Part shown: positions 58,923-64,000 of the stretch, piece by piece
Position numbering within the stretch: position 1 is the first letter of the stretch
Layout of the letters: every line of letters begins with the position of its first letter
NCBI GenBank assembly: GCA_027922465.2
Contig: BQMF02000028.1
Coordinates: 930,001-994,000 of the forward strand
From: Turritopsis dohrnii
Taxonomy: Eukaryota; Cnidaria; Hydrozoa; Anthoathecata; Oceaniidae
DNA length: 64,000 bases
Reading direction: 5' to 3'
Notes under the pieces: model-generated
What the model saw: only the letters and a program-made list of their open reading frames with translations
Databases searched by the model: none
What the model was told of the DNA's origin: nothing
Program-made: the position numbers and the translations under genes

Positions 58923-59987
58923 TTTCTCTTCTGCAATGAATTATAACAACTTTATACTGTTGTTCTCTGGCTCATTCGTTCTATTTTGTTCTCACACCTG
59001 TGCGTGCGCGTAAATTTTACTTCAAAACAAATGCAAACGAAAGTGAAAGAAAAAAAGTTGAGCTATTATGTTCATTCAAACGAATATGATTAAGAGACTG
59101 GAAATTAAATTGCAGCGTTCGAATTAGCATATCGCGATGGAATAGTAGCGATGTAATTTTATCAAAATATGCTTACAATCACGATGATTGCTTGCTTTCC
59201 TTGAAATGAATAAGTAATATTAATACAAAAAATCTTTCTTACGATCAATAATAACAACAATATCGATTTAAAAGGAAGAAACATATGTACATATCCGTTG
59301 TTTACATGCTTTGTGCATTGATTCGAACACTTTATTCTCAAGCGATTTCTAAAAATACTCTTTTGAAAATAGAATCATTTGCTACGTACAAAATTAATTT
59401 CGGAAACAGTTATGTTTTATTGAAGATGAAGTGTCTTGATAAAGTATTAAATCAAAAATAAACATGAATATATAATCACACTGTTGGCGAAAAAACGATC
59501 ACCTACATTATACCACCGGACATATGGTCACTAGGAACGAACTTCTGGCCGACCAAGCATCCATATTCGCAGGACATTGTCCGGTGACGGGCCGTTATTT
59601 TAAGCGCTGAATGAGGACAGCGAAACTGACGAAAAGGGAGATAAAATGTTTGAGAATGAACTAAAAGACCACGAAAAATTTACTGAGCTATAAGATAGTT
59701 CGAAAGCTGCGTGTGATTAGAAGGAATACCTTTCATATCCATTTCAATTTCAAGCATGAAATTATAACAAAAACGTTAACTTATAACTTAAAACGTTGGA
59801 GAAGTTTAAAGATAATCAACGAAGCTAAAAGAAGCGAGGATCCTCATTTTTAAAAACTGCTGACTTGCAAATTTTACCGTGATTTCACTCACCAAAATCA
59901 TATTAATATCTACAACAAGGAATCCTTCGTCATTAGTTAAACCAGAGACGGCTGGGAGAAAGATAGAAAAAATCAAAATAAACAAAA

Positions 59988-60406
59988 TGGCGGACGAGGA
60001 CGGGACCGCTTCTCCTGTAAGAAAGAAGAAAAAGGTCTCAGCAAAAAAATATAGAATACATGTGGGTGAAGGTGACGAGGCTTTGGCTTTAACAGAGCGC
60101 TTTCTGTTTTTTAAAAACTCGATGAGCTTCCCTAACACATTGTCATGTTTAAAATTTATTATGGACAACATTGAGTTGTCGGAAGGACAAACTCACAGTA
60201 GAGAGGCTAGAAATAATATGACTAAAATCATTCTTTATACGATTTACTGTCCGTGTTTAGATATGGATATGTTGCAGGGTGGCATAGATTGTTTTATATA
60301 TGTATCCTGCTGTAACGCTTTCATAAGTTCTTATTCAAAAATGAAAAAAAGTATATATATAGCTATAGAGAAGAGAAGAGCACTCCGTCTGGGTCCTGTG
60401 TCTTGA
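59988..60406 (+). CDS. Unrecognised ORF in the 2.6-kb transposon (139 codons from ATG)
   Basis: ATG at 59988 is in a favourable context (caaaATGGCG). It begins MADEDGTASPVRKKKKVSAK with a basic, nuclear-localisation-like run, then a hydrophobic/helical segment, and stops at TGA 60404-60406. The frame is open upstream to 59879 without strong coding character. It could be the first exon of a transposase or of a captured gene; no family was recognised. Confidence 0.4.
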
Positions 60407-61195
60407 TTTTTTTTAAATTAGGGGAAACATGTTTATGAATAGTCGCGAAAAATCAAAGCAATCTATGCCAATCAACCTGCTCCTTTATGAAAATATTCCT
60501 GCATCCAAAACGATATTTCAGGGGATGATGATAGAACTCACAAAGTTGTTTCAGAACTCTTTTTACAGTTTTTGGAAATTTTGTTTCCTTGGGCAGATAT
60601 TTCAATTTAAAATGTTCAAATTATGTAGCGCATAATTATGATGTAATAAGATAGTATTTTGTTAGTGTGTATAACTTCTGAATTAGTAAATATTGTGACT
60701 TCATTCTTCTATAAATCAACTCAGAGTGGAAGCCTTTACTTCATAGTAACTTACAACGATGTAATATTAATCATATCTAAAGTTATTGCAATAAAAAGTG
60801 TAAGTTATACTATCTTATTACATCATAAATATGCATTGCATAAATTAAATATATATAAGATTTTAAAAACGAAATATCTCAGAAACTATAAATAATTGAA
60901 ATACTGAAAAGAGACTTGTTAAACAACTTTTTCAGCTCTATCATATTTGTAAATTATCATTTTGGACGCAGGAATCCCTTTAATAGATTTCACCCTATTC
61001 CCTGTGTCACACTATCTTTTATTTAAAAATTGACAACAACAGAATACTTCTTCATTTTAAAATAAATGTTGCTGTTAAGTTAACACAGGCAGTACATAGG
61101 TTGGAGAACAATGTAGACTATTTTCTTTTTGTCTTATATTTCATGTTACGGTACCTATATTATATTTATATATGTGACGGTTTGAGGGAAAATCA
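60407..61195. other. Non-coding interior of the 2.6-kb transposon
   Basis: A+T-rich, no recognised feature. Confidence 0.4.
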
Positions 61196-61413
61196 TAACA
61201 AGTGATATTACTGATAAATTAATCAGTAATTTATCAGAACTTTATCAGTAATAATCAGTAATACTGATAAATAATCAGTAATTCGTTCGATTTATCAGTA
61301 ATTTGTTCCATGAATCAGTAATTCATTCGATTTATCAGTAATTCGTTCGATGAATCAGTAATATTGATAAATTACTGATTCTTTATCAGTATTTACCAAT
61401 TATTTTATCAGTG
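61196..61413. repeat. ATCAGTAAT-type satellite array
   Basis: At least 14 copies of (T)ATCAGTAAT or its complement lie within 220 bp. The middle has a higher-order unit of alternating TTATCAGTAATTCGTTCGA and GAATCAGTAATTCATTCGAT. Some units are inverted (ATTACTGATTC), giving local palindromes. It lies inside the 2.6-kb transposon. Confidence 0.75.
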
Positions 61414-61421
61414 GATATTTG

Positions 61422-62416
61422 AAGGAAAGTCTACCATCACACTACCAACCCAGCTGTCTATCCTCTTTTTCACTGTAGTAGTAGGTGGTGATGACTGATG
61501 TGTGGATGATACCTTAAATTTGCAACAAGTTATTTTTTGTGTTCTCCTGCAGTTCTCTAAGCAGTTAAAAATAATATTTGTAACTTGATTTATATTCGAG
61601 GGGGTGAGAATCAACAAAAAATTTCAACAAAATTATGTAACATCTGCCATCTCAGAACGAAAATGAAATTTCAGTGTTGTTCTTGTTGATTACCACTCAT
61701 GTTACTCATGTTCTTTTTTGGTATATAACCTTTTGGTTAAAAATGAGGAAAAAAATATTACATGCTGAATTGTTATGTCCTAGCGAAATATACATTGTTC
61801 TGTTGATTTAAAAGTACAAATCTCAAATGTACACAAATGTCGAAATCAAATGTTTGCTTTTTCTTCCTAGGGTCTGGCCTTTTCAGTGAAAAAAGAAGTT
61901 AGGAAGCCCCGGTCATACTTTTATGTTACAATGCTTCAGTCATAAGAGGACTGTTAAGTTAACAAGGCACACCCCTGCTTTCATAAGAGGAAAGTGTGGT
62001 GATAATTCAATAGTTTTAGCTACACCATATAGCATAGAATCCAAAATATTGATAAATGAAATACAGAAAATTTCTTCTAAACCAGTCTGGAGAGAATGTA
62101 AATTCCACGCCATTCTGTGAAAAAGTCATATAGAAATTGAAAATCTTTGCCGGAGATATCTTGAATACAGGCAATATTTTCACATGGCTTGCTTTCTAAA
62201 TCAAATCAAAAGTTTGAATTTTTCGCCTGTGTTTACATTCCATCGACTATATACACAATAATAGGAAAACAATCAACCCGCCGAATGCTATTACATTAAA
62301 ACTTGTAGAAGACTGTACATAGTAATAGTATACGGACGTGATAGTACATTTCTTATGCATGCGTGAATTTACCGCTGTTCATCTATCACAAGCTCTATAT
62401 ATCTTCGTTGATTAAC
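61422..62416. other. 3' part of the 2.6-kb transposon, no recognised gene
   Basis: Open frames such as 61923-62120 are short and lack resemblance to known proteins. Confidence 0.4.
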
Positions 62417-62618
62417 TTTAAAGCAAAGTTACATTATCATAAAACCTGTTTGTAGAAACATATTTCATGTCAGTTATAGATTCTCAGAAAAGAATTTCAG
62501 GCACATTTGTTGCTTAGGTTTTGCTTATTTTTCAGCGGATTTCAGCCTAGTGTTGCTTATAAAAGTGCTGTTTATTAAAAAAAGTGTGGATGTTTAAAAT
62601 GTATGAAAGTGTAATGTA

Positions 62619-64000
62619 ATCCAAGTAGAAAAAAAAAACATAAATAAAATAAGCAAAACCTTTTCGATTTATTATGAAATCATCATCAGTGCTATGTAAA
62701 ATTTCTATAAAAACATGTCAATAGGAATTCTGGTTTATATACAAAGTTTGTAAGTAATATGAAATTCACAAGGGATATAAATATATAAAACTAATCATTT
62801 AACTAAAATATTTCATGTGATACCATTTCTAAAAAGGATTAAATTATTTTCTCATTGTTCATTTAACAACAGGCCTCTTTAAAACAATAAAATACGCCTC
62901 TTGGGCTTTACGCACTCTAGTCTTGTTAGTCTTCACTTTCCAAGTGAAGTTATGGTCGGGGAAATCCAAAAGATGATTTGCTGGTTCCGAATTATATTTC
63001 CGGTTATTGTGTTCTTTAAAACGGACTTCTGCGTTCCGTTTTGTTTCACCAATGTAGTTTTTCGAGCAACTACATACCCCTTCATAAATGACACACACTG
63101 GATGCATATTCCGGTCTTTGTTATTGAACAAAGATTGAACTTTCTTAGCTTTCCAAATTACTCGAAAATCTATATTATCTCTAGTAAACAGTTTGAGTTT
63201 TATCAAGAATCTTTTACACAATTCTTCATTTTGTACACAAAAGGGGTTTTCAATGGGTACAATTTTCTTAGGTTCTGCGAACAACCAATCAGGAATAATC
63301 GATTCATTATCGTTTTTGGCATTCAATTTATGTTCAAATTGTTTAATTATACTTTCGGTGAAGCCTTTCGGATAACCTGCATTTTCAAACTTTTTACATA
63401 TCATCATATTTTCGTTATTGAAATTTGTAGAGATTCTTCGTGCACGATGCAAATCGCCATTGATTGTATTTCTTTTATATCGTTTCGGTACCATTGATTT
63501 CCTGTGTGCAGGTAATTTATTAGGTTTGCGATATACTAAAGTTGTGACTATGCCATTTTCCACGTTGATTGATGTATCTAAGAATTTCTTTGGATTTTCT
63601 TCAATTGTAAATTTTATTTTCGGATGATATATATTTAACTGTTCGAATTGGGTGTCAGGTTCATCTATATTACGGCATGTGATAACATCATCAACAAATC
63701 TCTTGTAAAATTTCGGTTGGTTTGGTATAACTACTTCTTTTTCTAACTTTGTTAGTGCAATGTTTGCAAATGTGACTGAGAGTGGTCCTCCCATGGTACA
63801 ACCTTCTTTTTGTTTGTAAAGTTTGTTTTGAAAGCTGAAAGTGCTATCAGTTGTGAGTTTCATCAAAAGACGTTTGAAGATTAATTTCGAACAAATTGGT
63901 GTCAATTTGTTGTTCTTGTAAATTTCTTCCAAAATAAAATCAATAGTATCTTTAATTGGGACGTTAGTAAAAAGGGATTCAACGTCATATGACACATATT
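62619..64000 (-). mobile_element. Penelope-like element, inverted copy, cut by window end
   Basis: The terminal repeat at 62619-62778 is followed by the 3' UTR and coding region, the mirror image of 54395-55777. It shares the same PLE/flank junction (cttggattacattacac), so it was duplicated with the arm and did not insert independently. Confidence 0.9.
62859..63995 (-). CDS. PLE RT/GIY-YIG C-terminal 378 codons, inverted copy
   Basis: Encodes the same residues as 54400-55536, from SYDVESLFTNVPI through the catalytic FVDD and the GIY-YIG segment to the stop. Identity with the other copy appears complete at the protein level, pointing to a recent duplication or gene conversion between arms. 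The N-terminal part lies outside the window. Confidence 0.88.
   Translation of the reverse strand: MSYDVESLFTNVPIKDTIDFILEEIYKNNKLTPICSKLIFKRLLMKLTTDSTFSFQNKLYKQKEGCTMGGPLSVTFANIALTKLEKEVVIPNQPKFYKRFVDDVITCRNIDEPDTQFEQLNIYHPKIKFTIEENPKKFLDTSINVENGIVTTLVYRKPNKLPAHRKSMVPKRYKRNTINGDLHRARRISTNFNNENMMICKKFENAGYPKGFTESIIKQFEHKLNAKNDNESIIPDWLFAEPKKIVPIENPFCVQNEELCKRFLIKLKLFTRDNIDFRVIWKAKKVQSLFNNKDRNMHPVCVIYEGVCSCSKNYIGETKRNAEVRFKEHNNRKYNSEPANHLLDFPDHNFTWKVKTNKTRVRKAQEAYFIVLKRPVVK

Larger units (their letters stand above)
59811..62416 (+). mobile_element. 2.6-kb DNA transposon inserted at TTTAAA/TTAA
   Basis: The ends GATAATCAACGAAG and CTTCGTTGATTAAC form short TIRs (15 bp with one mismatch if one outer base is included). 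They are flanked by TTTAAA at 59805-59810 and 62417-62422. The left arm has a single TTTAAA at 55974-55979, so this is a clean filled/empty pair. A TTAA duplication would fit piggyBac- or Kolobok-type elements; a 6-bp TTTAAA duplication cannot be excluded. No complete transposase was recognised. It includes a 139-codon ORF and the ATCAGTAAT array. Confidence 0.85.
57898..64000. repeat. Right arm of the giant palindrome, with insertion
   Basis: Inverted copy of 54395-57874, interrupted at 59811-62416 by a transposon absent from the left arm. It runs off the window end, so its full length is unknown. Confidence 0.93.

Noticed and set aside
61196..61413. CRISPR-like array of short repeats
   Set aside because: Units are contiguous, partly inverted and lack uniform unique spacers. 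The context is eukaryotic transposon DNA.

Overview
This is invertebrate metazoan nuclear DNA. It is strongly A+T-rich, its genes are split by short GT-AG introns, and it carries animal-type transposons: rolling-circle Helitrons, Penelope-like retroelements (PLE), and many small terminal-inverted-repeat (TIR) elements. A cnidarian or another aquatic invertebrate would fit, but the sequence alone does not settle the phylum. Host genes are few and several are decayed. Most of the window is nested mobile DNA.

Layout. 1-264: 5' tip of a Helitron. 3174-7781 (-): multi-exon zinc-finger gene with a recombinase-like 3' part. 7881-8701 (-): broken protein-kinase gene. 8735-12043: 5'-truncated Helitron holding the C-terminal helicase and, downstream, a 12-exon gene ('gene A') built of micro-exons. 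12044-18068: three minus-strand Helitrons joined head to tail. 18678-27761: an apparently complete 9.1-kb Helitron with a full Rep/helicase ORF and a second micro-exon gene ('gene B'), itself interrupted by a CAG-type TIR element. 28112-32073: further Helitron copies and a MITE. 32104-35646 (-): SET-domain gene. 37532-44930: a tandem duplication of about 4.1/3.3 kb carrying MITEs. 46598-47290: Helitron pieces. 47291-48534 (-): decayed RPA-like OB-fold gene. 49228-49811: reverse transcriptase relic. 50780-55777: tandem and inverted PLE copies, one of them split by a Helitron. 54395-64000: a very large palindrome (centre about 57886) containing a PLE and a hAT-derived gene relic, with a 2.6-kb transposon inserted in one arm only.

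The most interesting signal is an undescribed-looking accessory gene of the Helitrons. In both helicase-bearing Helitrons a small separate gene lies downstream of the helicase. Both genes are made of tiny exons whose lengths are multiples of three, joined only by phase-1 introns, and their last exons align without gaps from the splice site (pattern Y-x2-F-[IL]-x7-G-P-x-[ST]-x-A-A-x3-W-x3-G-G-x3-P). A second theme is Helitron end evolution: the shorter non-autonomous elements carry, internally, a copy of the 3' terminal hairpin of the 9.1-kb element and end at a different hairpin further on.

The window also supplies its own empty-site controls. The Helitron at 51246-53369, the TIR element at 38440-39292 and the transposon at 59811-62416 each sit in one copy of a duplicated sequence whose other copy lacks them, so their exact ends and target sites can be read directly. 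All exon models were derived by eye from splice signals and reading frame. No RNA evidence or database search was available.
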